Assembly: GCA_035771165.1 (NCBI GenBank)
Contig: JAWNZC010000229.1
Location: forward strand, 2,181,501-2,245,500
DNA from: Paragorgia papillata
Lineage: Eukaryota > Cnidaria > Anthozoa > Scleralcyonacea > Coralliidae
DNA length: 64,000 nt
Reading direction: 5' to 3'
Both the position numbers and the translations under genes were made by a program. This document shows positions 31,890 to 37,127 of this stretch, piece by piece (position 1 is the first letter of the stretch; each line of letters opens with the position of its first letter). The notes under the pieces were generated by a model. It searched no databases. It worked only from the letters and a program-made list of their open reading frames with translations, and had not been told where the DNA came from.

Positions 31890-34459
31890 TCAAGTAAACG
31901 ACAATTTTTTTAACGTAAACATGTTTCCGCACACTAAAGATCCGCAAACCATCTTCAGTACAAAAGGTGGCATAAGCTGGATAAAATGAATAATTAAATA
32001 AATGAATAATTAAATGAATAACTAAATAAATAAATAAACCTTATTTTTAAACAATACGTACCACATTTAACACCAGCGTCTTCACGATGGGCGCAGTCAT
32101 GAGTTCCCCAGGCTGACTTAGGGCAGTTAAATAAAGTAGTTTCATTTCCAGTGCAAGCAACTTCATCTAACCAAATATCACCAGTGCCATCTAAAACTGA
32201 GCTACCTGGTAAAGCAGATACAATACCTGGAAAACTAAGTTCCCGACAAACTACACGAGCATCCTCAATTCCCCAATTGTCGTCACATACTGTGCCCCAT
32301 TTTCCATTGTAAAGCAGCTCAACACGACCAGATCCTTGTTGACTTGATGGTCCTTGTAATCTAATACCTGTTTATTAATGGAGAAATTAGGGGTCTGAGG
32401 ATTTATGTCTGGGACTCAGAAATCTTTTCTGAGTTTTGAGCGGTAATCGAGCTTGACGAAAGTCTATACCAAACGTCTGTTTACTCTAACGCTGCACGAT
32501 TTTACTCGTCAAGTGAAAACCTCTAGTAGACAAATATTTTGAAAAGTAATATTCTCACCAGAACATCGTACACCAGCGTCTTCACTGTGAGTACAATCAT
32601 GAATTCCCCATCCGCGATGTGAACAGGACGATAAAGAACTTTCTGTTCCGGAGCAAGCGACATCATCAATCCAAATTTGGCCACTGCCATTAGTCACACT
32701 AGTACCTTGAAGGCCAGTTGAAGGACCATTAAATCCAAGTTCTTTACAAACTACTTTAGCATCATTATTGTCCCAGTTGTCATCGCATACTGTTCCCCAT
32801 GTTCCATTGTGCAGTATTTCAACACGACCAAAACCAATCTGGCCAGATGATTTATCAAGTCGTACAGCTATAAATCCATATATATATATATATGGTTAGG
32901 TCACTCATCAGTAAGATCGATTTTATTAGAAAAGTACTGAATTTTATTTTCAATTATTGTAAAAAATAAGACTCTAAATTACCAACGCTATATCAATGCT
33001 GTACGTAAAACAACTGATAAGATTGAAACTATGAAGTTTATATGTTTATATTACTAGCCGTCTTGAACAGAGGCACAAAGGTCTATCGAATATTTTCAAA
33101 AAACGAAGAAAAACTATTTTAATATTATACCTTGTGCTGTTATTTCCTGAAAAAAAAAAACGACGTAAAGTAGAAAACATAGCTTCAATAAGTTGGCAAA
33201 AGTCATAGTAACAAAAATTATTCAGTTGTTCTTGAATGCAGTTGAAAGATCGTGCTTGACACTACTTGTTATACTAACAAATCAACTTAATTACTAGTCT
33301 TATTACTTATATTTTTAATTTATTTTGGCCAACTACAAATGATTGTCAAACCGCACATTTGACAGTTTCCGCTCATAAATCAATTATTTTAGTTTTTTGA
33401 ATCAATTAAGTAGACGAGCTTATTGTGGATATAAAGAAATTTGATTGTACCATTTGAAAATAAATTTCCAAAACTTAAATCTTAATCAAGTGATTTGTGT
33501 TTTTGAAAAAAGGAACTAATTCTAAACTTGCGATTTTTCTCATAAATTCAGTTCCTCAAGTGTTAATTAGAAATTAATAAGAGATAAACTATAAGATATT
33601 AAATCGGTAACATCTTAGTAAAAATGTTAATCTTTTATTTAAACACTACTTACACAGGTCTTTAACAAAAAATCATCAAGCAAGTTTGTCAGGTTAAGCC
33701 TATCATGCAGCTCAGTTTCAGTTGAAAGATTATAGATAAGAGAACAGTCACGCATAGTTTCAAACAAACGATTGCGATCCGAATGCGTGCACTTTAGTGA
33801 CGTCCAATCAACTATAGCTTCAACATAAAATCAGAGTTGAATCGATATATCAGTTATCACTTTATGTAATTATAAACATTATTTGGACTGAATTACCAAA
33901 CAATCTTTTCAACCGGTTTGCTTTGGATTAAGCAAATGTTTGTACATGCATCTTTTTTTAATCAGTTATAAGCTTGTCAGCATTCCATCGAGTTTGGCAA
34001 AGCACATAAAATATAAAGAAATAAAACGTAAAGGTACGTTTGACAGTTGAACACGAAAGAAGTTGAGTAGACACTTCTTTCGTGTTCATGATGACGTCAA
34101 ACAAACCTTTATAGGACACAGGAGCAATATGTTTTATTTGTTTTATAAAATTAAAAAGGGGAAAACCCTAAAAGCTGGACAGTTTTAAAAGCTGGCAGGC
34201 TTTTCCCGCTAGGTGATGCCATTAGTTACGTCATTCATGATTCCCATACTCTTAGGAGCCTGGCCAATCAGAGCGTGCGTAGAGGACACTTTATTTTATA
34301 ACTAAGTTACTTTATTGCAGGAATTAAAATGTAGGATAAGGTTTCTGCCATAGGTTCTACCTGCAAATGTGATCAGACATGCAGATATGTTGATTTGATT
34401 TCTCTCAACCTCTTCATACATTATGGTGCCATTATCCTGCCATAATCTTTTCCTGCGTT
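8500..34459 (-). CDS. SRCR/EGF type I membrane receptor, 3' part (23 exons)
   Basis: A large minus-strand gene encoding a probable cell-surface receptor. Joining 23 exons gives one frame of about 1,051 codons with every junction in phase. In order: two extracellular exons of unknown fold, a 16-nt microexon, two group-A SRCR domains, 16 cbEGF domains, a short linker, a transmembrane helix and a tail of about 48 residues. SRCR domains bind ligands such as microbial surface molecules or glycans in many receptors, and cbEGF arrays make stiff Ca-dependent rods; the role of this protein is not known. The N-terminus with the signal peptide lies upstream of 34459 and was not found. Three broken EGF exons lie among the good ones. 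Introns carry LINEs, a SINE and MITEs. Confidence 0.85.
9598..9950. mobile_element. MITE with about 95-bp terminal inverted repeats
   Basis: The arm from 9598 (TATAGTCAAACCGGATGTTC) to about 9694 is mirrored at 9858-9950, ending GAACATCCGGTTTGGCTATA. The arms share the phrase TGCAATATT-CGCAACATTGC. The internal 160 bp has no ORF of note. It lies in the last receptor intron. Confidence 0.8.
9951..10080 (+). repeat. Partial copy of the 17155-17342 MITE
   Basis: The segment CTGGCCTCG...AATTCAAAAGAATCT...GCATAAAAGAATATTTAAA...ATGAAAGTGGT matches the reverse complement of the MITE at 17155-17342, with its outer terminus missing on one side. Confidence 0.65.
10295..10330 (-). CDS. Receptor exon 22: 36-nt juxtamembrane linker
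   Basis: A 36-nt exon between TATTTTTAG|AGGTTACG and ACACAG|GTATTTTT, phase 1-1. It encodes [11 protein letters not shown] plus shared codons and joins EGF16 to SDESWINS of exon 23 without a frame change. Its small size gives weak statistical support; its phase and position give the rest. Confidence 0.65.
10515..10709. repeat. 20-bp perfect inverted repeat pair
   Basis: ATTAGCCATTTCAGAATTGC at 10515-10534 is matched by its exact complement at 10690-10709, about 155 bp apart. It is likely the termini of a small MITE. Confidence 0.6.
10828..11045. repeat. CGTGTT/AACACG foldback repeat
   Basis: The left half is full of CGTGTT words and the right half of their complement AACACG, with CGTGTTGTAACAACACG near the centre, so the segment folds on itself. 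From 11046 to 12164 no gene or clear repeat is seen. Confidence 0.6.
12165..12404. repeat. Left arm of a 240-bp inverted repeat around the LINE
   Basis: It includes TATCACAACTTTTGTGGATA, GGGGTCACCACATTGAGTG and CGATACTAAAAAAGTGTAAA. All three recur in the same order, inverted, at 15700-15945. The CR1/L2-like LINE lies exactly between the arms. Confidence 0.8.
12555..14230 (-). pseudogene. LINE reverse transcriptase region
   Basis: Four overlapping frames, N to C. Frame 14230-13718 has [10 protein letters not shown]; 13952-13425 has [31 protein letters not shown] and [19 protein letters not shown]; 13428-12802 has the catalytic YVDD followed by [11 protein letters not shown]; 12794-12555 is the C-terminal [13 protein letters not shown]...LWN region. 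These are RT motifs 1 to 7 of the CR1/L2/Jockey group. The frames are out of register, so no complete enzyme is made. Confidence 0.85.
14346..15632 (-). pseudogene. LINE APE-type endonuclease and N-terminal region
   Basis: Frame 15632-15159 carries the N-terminus, a 2A-like motif, then [12 protein letters not shown] and [12 protein letters not shown] (endonuclease start, with the ExWL glutamate). The middle (about 15158-14985) is frameshifted but still holds YRPPETS. Frame 14984-14346 has YILGDLNCN, the SLIDVILAS segment and SISDHDMVV with the catalytic SDH. The order and spacing match apurinic-like endonucleases of LINE ORF2. Confidence 0.85.
15402..15425 (-). other. 2A-like motif GDVELNPG, final proline changed
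   Basis: The codons read GDVELNPG, preceded by ILS and followed by M. Ribosome-skipping 2A motifs end D-V-E-x-N-P-G-P; here the last P is M, so skipping is probably lost in this copy. 2A-like sequences at the N-terminus of non-LTR ORFs are known from sea urchin and other invertebrates. Confidence 0.75.
15700..15945. repeat. Right arm of the 240-bp inverted repeat around the LINE
   Basis: It is the reverse complement of 12165-12404 with scattered changes. It contains GGTGACCCCATA three times, so the arm itself has internal repetition. Confidence 0.8.
16249..16965. mobile_element. Foldback element, arms about 330 bp
   Basis: The left arm (16249-16570) starts CAGCCGCCACTTCTCGC and the right arm (16610-16965) ends GCGAGAAGTGGCGGCTG. 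The arms pair along their length with some mismatches (for example GACATCGAGCGCCACTTCCT and its complement near the 40-bp loop). There is no ORF that is not a shadow of the repeat. It lies in the intron between exons 21 and 22. Confidence 0.85.
17155..17342. mobile_element. MITE with TATAGACCAC termini
   Basis: TATAGACCACTTTCATAATA at the left and its complement at the right bound about 187 bp; the arms extend about 75 bp with mismatches. The terminal TATA suggests a TA target. A partial copy is at 9951-10080. Confidence 0.8.
17432..17551 (-). CDS. Receptor exon 21: EGF16
   Basis: 120 nt, TTTTAG|ATATTAATG to GCAAAG|GTTATA, phase 1-1. [17 protein letters not shown] then [18 protein letters not shown]: six cysteines and the C-x-N-x4-F-x-C Asx-hydroxylation signature. 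It is the last EGF before the membrane and one codon shorter than the others. Confidence 0.9.
17930..18235. repeat. TTGTAACAAC-word repeat
   Basis: About 300 bp made of variants of CAACCTGTTA / AACAGGTTGT / CTTGTTACAA in both orientations. It is low-complexity and foldback-prone, with no coding potential. It lies between EGF exons 20 and 21. Confidence 0.65.
18309..18431 (-). CDS. Receptor exon 20: EGF15
   Basis: 123 nt, GTAAAAG|ATATTG to [31 protein letters not shown]...[18 protein letters not shown] keeps all six cysteines. Ile in place of the usual Ser after Gly makes it one of the more diverged copies. Confidence 0.9.
18735..18926 (-). repeat. tRNA-derived SINE
   Basis: The minus strand starts GGGACTCCCAATAGCTCAGT, with an A-box-like TAGCTCAGTGGTTAGAGC, and about 50 bp on a B-box-like GAGTTTGATTTCC. 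The cloverleaf is not conserved well enough for a working tRNA, and an unrelated tail of about 110 bp follows, so it is a SINE rather than a tRNA gene. From 18927 to 19257 nothing else is seen. Confidence 0.55.
19258..19380 (-). CDS. Receptor exon 19: EGF14
   Basis: 123 nt, TTGCTAG|ATATAA to [31 protein letters not shown] then [18 protein letters not shown]; six cysteines. It shares the [11 protein letters not shown] phrase with EGF13, so these two form a subgroup. Confidence 0.9.
19464..19586 (-). CDS. Receptor exon 18: EGF13
   Basis: 123 nt, TTTTACAG|ATATTA to [31 protein letters not shown] then [18 protein letters not shown]; six cysteines. Lys replaces the usual Gly near the end. Confidence 0.9.
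19631..19747 (-). pseudogene. Decayed EGF exon c
   Basis: Starts like a normal exon ([34 protein letters not shown]), but the third cysteine is Tyr, the GGA of GSF is TGA (stop), an AT microsatellite has expanded inside the codons for CTC, and the 3' end has no donor. It is a dead tandem copy between EGF12 and EGF13. Confidence 0.8.
19824..19946 (-). CDS. Receptor exon 17: EGF12
   Basis: 123 nt, TTTTCAG|ATATTG to [31 protein letters not shown] then [19 protein letters not shown]; six cysteines. Leu-Gln replaces the usual His-Pro/Ser after the second cysteine. Confidence 0.92.
20041..21250. mobile_element. 1.2-kb element with long inverted arms, GGCCGGCC ends
   Basis: The left arm (about 20041-20345) and right arm (about 20865-21250) pair along about 270 bp, with shared phrases TTACAAGCAGGCAACCATGC, TTTGAAGGTGAGGGGTG and GATGGATGGGATATCTG. 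Both ends carry GGCCGGCC. The right arm has about 100 extra bases near its end. The centre has no credible transposase, so it is non-autonomous. Confidence 0.75.
20380..20479. repeat. Nested hairpin inside the 1.2-kb element
   Basis: CGTTTACACCAGAGCAAAAG...CACATTGTTTTT pairs with AAAAACAATGTG...CTTTTGCTCTAGTGTAAACG; arms of about 43 bp around a short loop. It is a separate MITE, since it has no inverted partner in the other half of the host element. Confidence 0.8.
21374..21496 (-). CDS. Receptor exon 16: EGF11
   Basis: 123 nt, TTTTCAG|ATATTG to [31 protein letters not shown] then [19 protein letters not shown]; six cysteines. Confidence 0.92.
21585..21710 (-). CDS. Receptor exon 15: EGF10
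   Basis: 126 nt, one codon longer than the rest (TVDNC instead of TDNC). CATGCAG|ATATTG to [32 protein letters not shown], six cysteines and the hydroxylation signature are kept. Confidence 0.9.
21757..23080. mobile_element. Putative 1.3-kb TIR element in intron
   Basis: AAGGTTACAGAATACCCTAG at 21760-21779 is matched by its complement at 23058-23077 with one change. The interior has a few open frames (for example 22408-22731 plus) that I cannot relate to any protein. A second inverted pair (CTTAAGATGCTA at 23076 and AGCATCTTAAGG near 23227) adjoins its right end. The intron outside these elements (23240-23747) shows nothing further. Confidence 0.5.
23748..23861 (-). pseudogene. Decayed EGF exon b
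   Basis: The acceptor AG and the DID codons are gone (TTTTATAACGAATGT in place of ...AGATATTGATGAATG). The Asn-Cys-His part is deleted, removing the second cysteine, and the last exon base before GT is C instead of G. The rest ([21 protein letters not shown]) is well kept, so decay is recent. Confidence 0.75.
23922..24044 (-). CDS. Receptor exon 14: EGF9
   Basis: 123 nt, TTTCAG|ATGTAG to [31 protein letters not shown] then [16 protein letters not shown]; six cysteines. Phe replaces Ser in GSF. Confidence 0.92.
24112..24234 (-). CDS. Receptor exon 13: EGF8
   Basis: 123 nt, TTTTAG|ATGTGG to [31 protein letters not shown] then [15 protein letters not shown]. First unit of tandem array A (starts 24112, 24320, 24528; exact 208-bp period). 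Confidence 0.93.
24320..24442 (-). CDS. Receptor exon 12: EGF7
   Basis: 123 nt, TTTCAG|ATATTG to [31 protein letters not shown] then [15 protein letters not shown]; His replaces Tyr in GYTG. Its partner in array B is EGF3, 1,682 bp away, with the same His. Confidence 0.93.
24528..24650 (-). CDS. Receptor exon 11: EGF6
   Basis: 123 nt, TTCTAAG|ATGTTG to [31 protein letters not shown] then [18 protein letters not shown]. Asp replaces the conserved Gly before Tyr, and Ala replaces Thr before Leu-Cys. Confidence 0.92.
24850..24972 (-). CDS. Receptor exon 10: EGF5
   Basis: 123 nt, TTTCAG|ATGTGG to [31 protein letters not shown] then [15 protein letters not shown]; six cysteines. It has no counterpart in block B, so it was lost there or gained here after the block duplication. 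Confidence 0.93.
25610..25755. repeat. MITE-like hairpin in intron
   Basis: AAATCAAGTGAG near 25612 pairs with CTCACTTGATCT near 25735. The centre CAACATCATCATCAGAGAG / CTCTCTGATGATGTCGTTG also pairs. It is a compact foldback of about 140 bp. Confidence 0.65.
25794..25916 (-). CDS. Receptor exon 9: EGF4
   Basis: 123 nt, TTTCAG|ATATTG to [31 protein letters not shown] then [18 protein letters not shown]; six cysteines. Array B unit, exactly 1,682 bp from EGF8. Confidence 0.93.
26002..26124 (-). CDS. Receptor exon 8: EGF3
   Basis: 123 nt, TTTCAG|ATATTG to [31 protein letters not shown] then [15 protein letters not shown]. Nearly identical to EGF7, including the flanking 85-bp intron. Confidence 0.93.
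26210..26332 (-). CDS. Receptor exon 7: EGF2
   Basis: 123 nt, TTCTAAG|ATATTG to [31 protein letters not shown] then [15 protein letters not shown]; six cysteines. Array B unit, partner of EGF6. Confidence 0.93.
26925..27047 (-). pseudogene. Decayed EGF exon a
   Basis: Acceptor intact (TTTTAAG|ATATTG) and [18 protein letters not shown] well kept, but GGA of GYTGNG is TGA (stop) and the donor GT is AT (CCAAG|ATAACC). Inclusion would truncate the receptor before 15 EGF domains and the membrane anchor. Confidence 0.85.
27630..29050 (+). mobile_element. Truncated LINE with 9-bp flanking duplication
   Basis: CCTCTTGGT occurs at 27630-27638 and again at 29042-29050, bracketing a plus-strand LINE remnant. 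The tail holds a (TTTG)n tract (28882-28949), AATAAAA near 29008 and an A-rich end. An internal deletion joins an endonuclease piece directly to the C-terminal part of the ORF, so most of the RT is missing. Confidence 0.6.
27690..28680 (+). pseudogene. LINE ORF2 remnants (endonuclease piece and C-terminal region)
   Basis: Near 27690 a frame reads [11 protein letters not shown], the endonuclease GDLN motif, then breaks. From 27845 the C-terminal region appears: [43 protein letters not shown], then [16 protein letters not shown] final CSCGTG...ETVKHFF zinc-finger-like part (28436-28678) is in another frame. All RT catalytic motifs are absent. Confidence 0.75.
29093..29330. mobile_element. MITE with 55-bp TIR, GTTCAACAT-rich
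   Basis: AAGGCCTGACCAAACGCTTT at the left and AAAGCGTTTGGCCAGGCCTT at the right, with arms of about 55 bp. The interior is built of GTTCAACAT and its complement. No ORF. Confidence 0.85.
29617..29697 (-). repeat. Dispersed repeat, copy 2
   Basis: Reverse complement of the repeat at 3490-3565; the phrase ACGTGTTTTATCAGG is identical in both. Confidence 0.6.
29848..29970 (-). CDS. Receptor exon 6: EGF1
   Basis: 123 nt, TATTTAG|ATATCG to [31 protein letters not shown] then [15 protein letters not shown]; six cysteines. It is the most N-terminal and most diverged EGF, outside the recent tandem arrays. Confidence 0.92.
30460..30564. repeat. Palindromic repeat
   Basis: ATAGCATGGTTTTTCG...AAAAACATGCACTCG pairs with CGTGCATGTTTTT...CGAAACCATGCTAT. 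The surroundings 29971-30459 and 30565-31190 hold a looser palindrome near 30985-31080 but no gene. Confidence 0.65.
31192..31240. repeat. (AAAT)n(AT)n microsatellite
   Basis: AAATAAAT units pass into a pure AT run. It adjoins the 3' side of the Penelope-like fragment. Confidence 0.9.
31300..31855 (-). pseudogene. Penelope-like element fragment, GIY-YIG region
   Basis: Minus-strand remnants of the endonuclease of a Penelope-like element: [12 protein letters not shown] near 31850, then [20 protein letters not shown] and [32 protein letters not shown] and [18 protein letters not shown]. This is the C-terminal order of GIY-YIG domains in animal Penelope-like elements, with its CxxC. Frames change at least twice, and an (AT)n tract (31853-31885) cuts the 5' side. 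It lies in the intron between SRCR2 and EGF1. Confidence 0.7.
32062..32367 (-). CDS. Receptor exon 5: SRCR domain 2
   Basis: 306 nt, AATAAACAG|GTATTAG to AATGTG|GTACGT, phase 1-1. Begins [19 protein letters not shown], then [33 protein letters not shown] and DAGVKC. Six cysteines place it in group A (one SRCR domain per exon here). SRCR folds bind protein, polyanion or glycan ligands outside the cell. Confidence 0.93.
32559..32867 (-). CDS. Receptor exon 4: SRCR domain 1
   Basis: 309 nt, TTTATAG|CTGTACG to TGTTCTG|GTGAGA, phase 1-1. [52 protein letters not shown] and DAGVRC. Six cysteines, group A. A TATATA tract (32878-32893) sits just upstream in the intron. Confidence 0.93.
33131..33146 (-). 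CDS. Receptor exon 3: 16-nt microexon
   Basis: TTTTTTTTTTCAG|GAAATAACAGCACAAG|GTATAATATT. It enters in phase 0 after exon 2 and leaves in phase 1 into SRCR1, giving LLKTC-EITAQ-AVRLDK. The strong pyrimidine tract and exact frame closure support it. Without it the reading frame between exons 2 and 4 would not hold. Confidence 0.72.
33654..33817 (-). CDS. Receptor exon 2: unknown extracellular segment
   Basis: 164 nt, GTTGAAG|CTATAG to ACCTGT|GTAAGTAG, phase 1 in, phase 0 out. It reads [20 protein letters not shown] and later [17 protein letters not shown] and [10 protein letters not shown]. Two N-glycosylation-type sites (NLS, NLT) and three cysteines suggest an extracellular domain. I do not recognise the fold. 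Confidence 0.7.
34030..34111. repeat. Short MITE-like hairpin
   Basis: GAACACGAAAGAAGT and ACTTCTTTCGTGTTC pair around a 9-bp loop; the outer arms AAAGGTACGTTTGAC and GTCAAACAAACCTTT pair loosely. Confidence 0.75.
34361..34459 (-). CDS. Receptor exon 1 of those seen: unknown segment
   Basis: 99 nt, TATATTAG|AACGCAGG to TTTGCAG|GTAGAA, phase 1-1. It encodes [20 protein letters not shown] and then [12 protein letters not shown], continuing in frame into exon 2. Support is the open frame, the splice sites and the phase match. From 34460 to 36019 I found no further exon that fits, so the start of the gene lies further upstream. Confidence 0.55.
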
Positions 34460-35122
34460 CTAATATACTGATTCATGTGTATCTTAGTCTGATTTATTAA
34501 ACGGTACGGTTTCGCTAGCTTCCTCCACCTCTATGTTTCATTGACTTCATAGCTAGCACATATCAGTCATGTTCTATAATTGTGTACACTTCCACCAATC
34601 AGAGCACAGGTTTCAGTTTTCAGAAAGTGGGACATGGTTGAAATCTACCTAAGACAAGGAAAGTGAATTTCCGTCATGCCTACAAAATAATGTAAAATTC
34701 AACCAAAATTGTTTTTTTAAAAAGTCAGCGCTTAATTGTTACGAAAAATATTCCTGCTGTATTCAGTTGTTCATCAGTAGTGTGTTCTTTAAAATTAGTA
34801 ATATTAAAACGTTTTATAAGACATTCTTTTTCTTCGTTTATCTCAAAAGCTATATATAGATAAAAAGTTTGCTTGCATATATCTATGAATGTTATGTTTG
34901 AGGCGGCTCAAAACAAAGATGGCCGATCATGCGCAGAACGGACTGGACAGCAACTTTACCGTAACAGGCTAGCTTGCTGTAAGCTTGTTGTGAACACGTG
35001 ACGACGTCTTTCCTCTGCAGAGGTTTCTATGAGGAACCGATGACAAATATGTTTGTGGGCGGAAGCGAAAAATGTCTAGTTGGCAATAAATAACGGTGAT
35101 CATGCGGGCCTAATTAAGGTGC

Positions 35123-35302
35123 TTACTTTGTGTTTCGCGCACGAATTTGTTATTATTTGACCCTGACCCTGAAAACACCCTAATCCTAACCCTGATCCCA
35201 ACCCCAATCATAACCCTGATCCCAACCCCAATCCTTACCCTAATCCTAACCTCAATCCTAACCCTAACCCTAATGCATATTCGTGCGCGAAACACAAAGT
35301 AA
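35123..35302. mobile_element. MITE with perfect 24-bp TIRs and telomere-like core
   Basis: TTACTTTGTGTTTCGCGCAC(GAAT) at 35123-35146 and its perfect complement at 35279-35302 enclose about 110 bp of degenerate CCCTAA-type repeats (CCTAATCCTAACCCTGATCC and so on). Confidence 0.85.
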
Positions 35303-35476
35303 TAACCCTAATTAATGTTAGACAACTCCATGCCCACATGAAGTACCTTGACTTGGACATACATTTCCAGCACCTCATATTCCAAGACTTTGCAAATCAC
35401 TGACTATTTGAATCCTGCATTTCAATTTCGATTTCAGGCATAATAAAGGTACTCTTGACCATGCATATATTTGAGT

Positions 35477-35612
35477 TAATAACATGACTTGAGGGAAATT
35501 AGCGATTAAATTTCCCCGCCGCCGAGGGAAGATTTGTGAAAAATGTGTGCACAAATCTTCCCGAGGCAAAGGGGGAATTTAATCGCTAATTTCACGAAAA
35601 GTCATGTTATTA
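35477..35612. repeat. Foldback palindrome with GC-rich centre
   Basis: TAATAACATGACT...GAAATTAGCGATTAAATT pairs with AATTTAATCGCTAATTTC...AGTCATGTTATTA; the centre has CCGAGGGAAGATTTGTG and its complement. The next 250 bp (35640-35880) are also rich in inverted TTCTAATTTTCCC words. Confidence 0.8.
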
Positions 35613-36023
35613 GTTTGTAATATTATGATCGTCGAGGAAAACTTTGAGAATCTTACCGACAGGAAATTTACACGGTTGATCAGAGAAGTTGCATCTAATT
35701 TTCCCGTGCATGTTTTTCTCGTGTTTTCCCGTGCATAATTTTCCCAAGCGGGAAATTTAGAAGAAGACAAAAGATTTCTTTGTCTTCTAATTTTCCCTCA
35801 TCAACATGCACGGGGAAATTAGAAGACAAAGGATAAATTTCCCTCTTGCATGAGCGATGAGGGAAATACGAGGTTTACATTCCCTCAGAGAACAAAAGAA
35901 TCCGAGGCGATCATGGTATTAGTTCAAATAGCGCTTTGTCATGATGACATCACTATTTAGGCTTGTCCGCTTTTACCAATAATTCTTGCAGTCCGAACAA
36001 TAGATAATGGTCATTTGCAATCA

Positions 36024-36235
36024 TGTAACAAGTTATATGTAAGTTCAGTTATTCACTATTAAGACAAAGGACAATAGACAAAGAACAATGTAAGGTGGAG
36101 TTTCCGGACAAAGCCCAGGAGACTAATTGACCTGGTGTTAGGTCAGGCAGTGTGTATGTGACCGTAGAGAACGAAGGTTGCATGTAACTAAGTTTGTAAA
36201 TAAAAGGAGTGTTCTCCAAAGCTCGGCACGTTACA
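36024..36235 (+). repeat. Gypsy-1 5' LTR
   Basis: 212 bp, TGTAACAAG...CACGTTACA, with AATAAAAGG near 36199 as likely polyadenylation signal. It should contain the promoter of the element. Confidence 0.93.
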
Positions 36236-36237
36236 CA

Positions 36238-36250
36238 TTGGTGGCAGCGG
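36238..36250 (+). promoter_or_regulatory. Gypsy-1 primer-binding site
   Basis: TTGGTGGCAGCGG directly after the 5' LTR. The same TGGTGGCAGCGG stands after the Gypsy-2 LTR (45963-45974), so both use the same tRNA primer, which I did not identify. Confidence 0.75.
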
Positions 36251-36260
36251 TGAAAGAAAT

Positions 36261-37127
36261 ATGGCAAGTGCAATTCTTCCTACAAAGTTCGAGGGTGACG
36301 ACGTGGTTGCTTGGCTTCGGGAATTCGACGCGTGTGCCCTGGCGAATGGATGGAAAGACGAGGAGAAAATAAAGAAACTTCCAGCCTTCCTCCGTGGACG
36401 CGCCGCCAGTCACTTTCACGCGATCCCTGATGACGAGAGGTCTACCTACACCGACGCTGCCAAAAAGTTAAAAGAAGCTTTATGTCCACTTGTGGAACGC
36501 GAAATTTTTTTTGCGCAATTCGACGCCCGTATGCTACGCCATGGCGAAGACCCCGCTGTTTACAAATGGGAACTCGAACAACTGCTCGACAAAGCCCAAC
36601 CTACACTTGCTGCCGACGCCAAAACTGCCCTTGTGGCGCGACAATTCATGCGTGGTCTTCCAAGTGGCATCAAGGGAAAGTTGATCGAACACAACCCGAC
36701 TGCATCTCTGCCCGACATGTTGAGTTTCGTACAACGTTTTCGCGCAGTCGAAGGCTACACCTCCCACGCCACAAGCGCAAGTACAGCTACAACCTCCACG
36801 ACCAGTTCAGAAATCGACAAGCTGGTTGGCCTAATGACCGGTCTCGCCTCCCGACAGGCACGGTTAGAAGACCAAATGCGAGAATCCCACAGGCTCTACG
36901 CTGCAGCTAGTCAGTCCAACAACCGACGACCAGACAAGCCTTTCTCTTGCTACACATGTGGTAAACCTGGTCACATCGCCCGTGATTGTCGTAGTGATAG
37001 CCGCCAACGTAACTTTTTGGACCGAACTACCGTGCGTTGTTACGAATGCCAAGGGTTTGGACATTTCGCCCGCGACTGCGCCAATTCTTTAAACTACCAA
37101 GGGGCGTCCCGAGAAGCAGGCCGGTAG
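36261..37127 (+). CDS. gag: Gypsy-1 gag
   Basis: 288 codons, intact. It starts with MASAILPTKFEGDDVVAWLR soon after the PBS. The capsid-like region is followed by two CCHC knuckles, CYTCGKPGHIARDC and CYECQGFGHFARDC, that bind genomic RNA. It is homologous to Gypsy-2 gag along its length. The TTTAAAC slippery site lies at 37088-37094. The expected stop right after it is CAA here, so gag reads on for 11 more codons. Confidence 0.9.
   Translation: MASAILPTKFEGDDVVAWLREFDACALANGWKDEEKIKKLPAFLRGRAASHFHAIPDDERSTYTDAAKKLKEALCPLVEREIFFAQFDARMLRHGEDPAVYKWELEQLLDKAQPTLAADAKTALVARQFMRGLPSGIKGKLIEHNPTASLPDMLSFVQRFRAVEGYTSHATSASTATTSTTSSEIDKLVGLMTGLASRQARLEDQMRESHRLYAAASQSNNRRPDKPFSCYTCGKPGHIARDCRSDSRQRNFLDRTTVRCYECQGFGHFARDCANSLNYQGASREAGR
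37088..37094 (+). promoter_or_regulatory. Gypsy-1 -1 frameshift heptamer TTTAAAC
   Basis: T-TTA-AAC in the register N-NNW-WWH of the gag frame, and pol lies in the -1 frame. It is at the same place as in Gypsy-2. A downstream stimulatory structure was not assessed. Confidence 0.65.

Noticed and set aside
35160..35275. True chromosome end
   Set aside because: The CCCTAA words are degenerate, only about 110 bp long, enclosed by TIRs and continue into ordinary sequence.
35345..35385. Possible extra receptor exon with donor GTCAAG|GTACTT
   Set aside because: The open frame behind it is short, the nearest acceptors give stops, and its exit phase does not fit exon 1 at 34459.
36482..36910. 142-codon frame inside Gypsy-1 gag
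   Set aside because: It is an alternative-frame shadow of the gag coding sequence; the same kind of shadow occurs in Gypsy-2.
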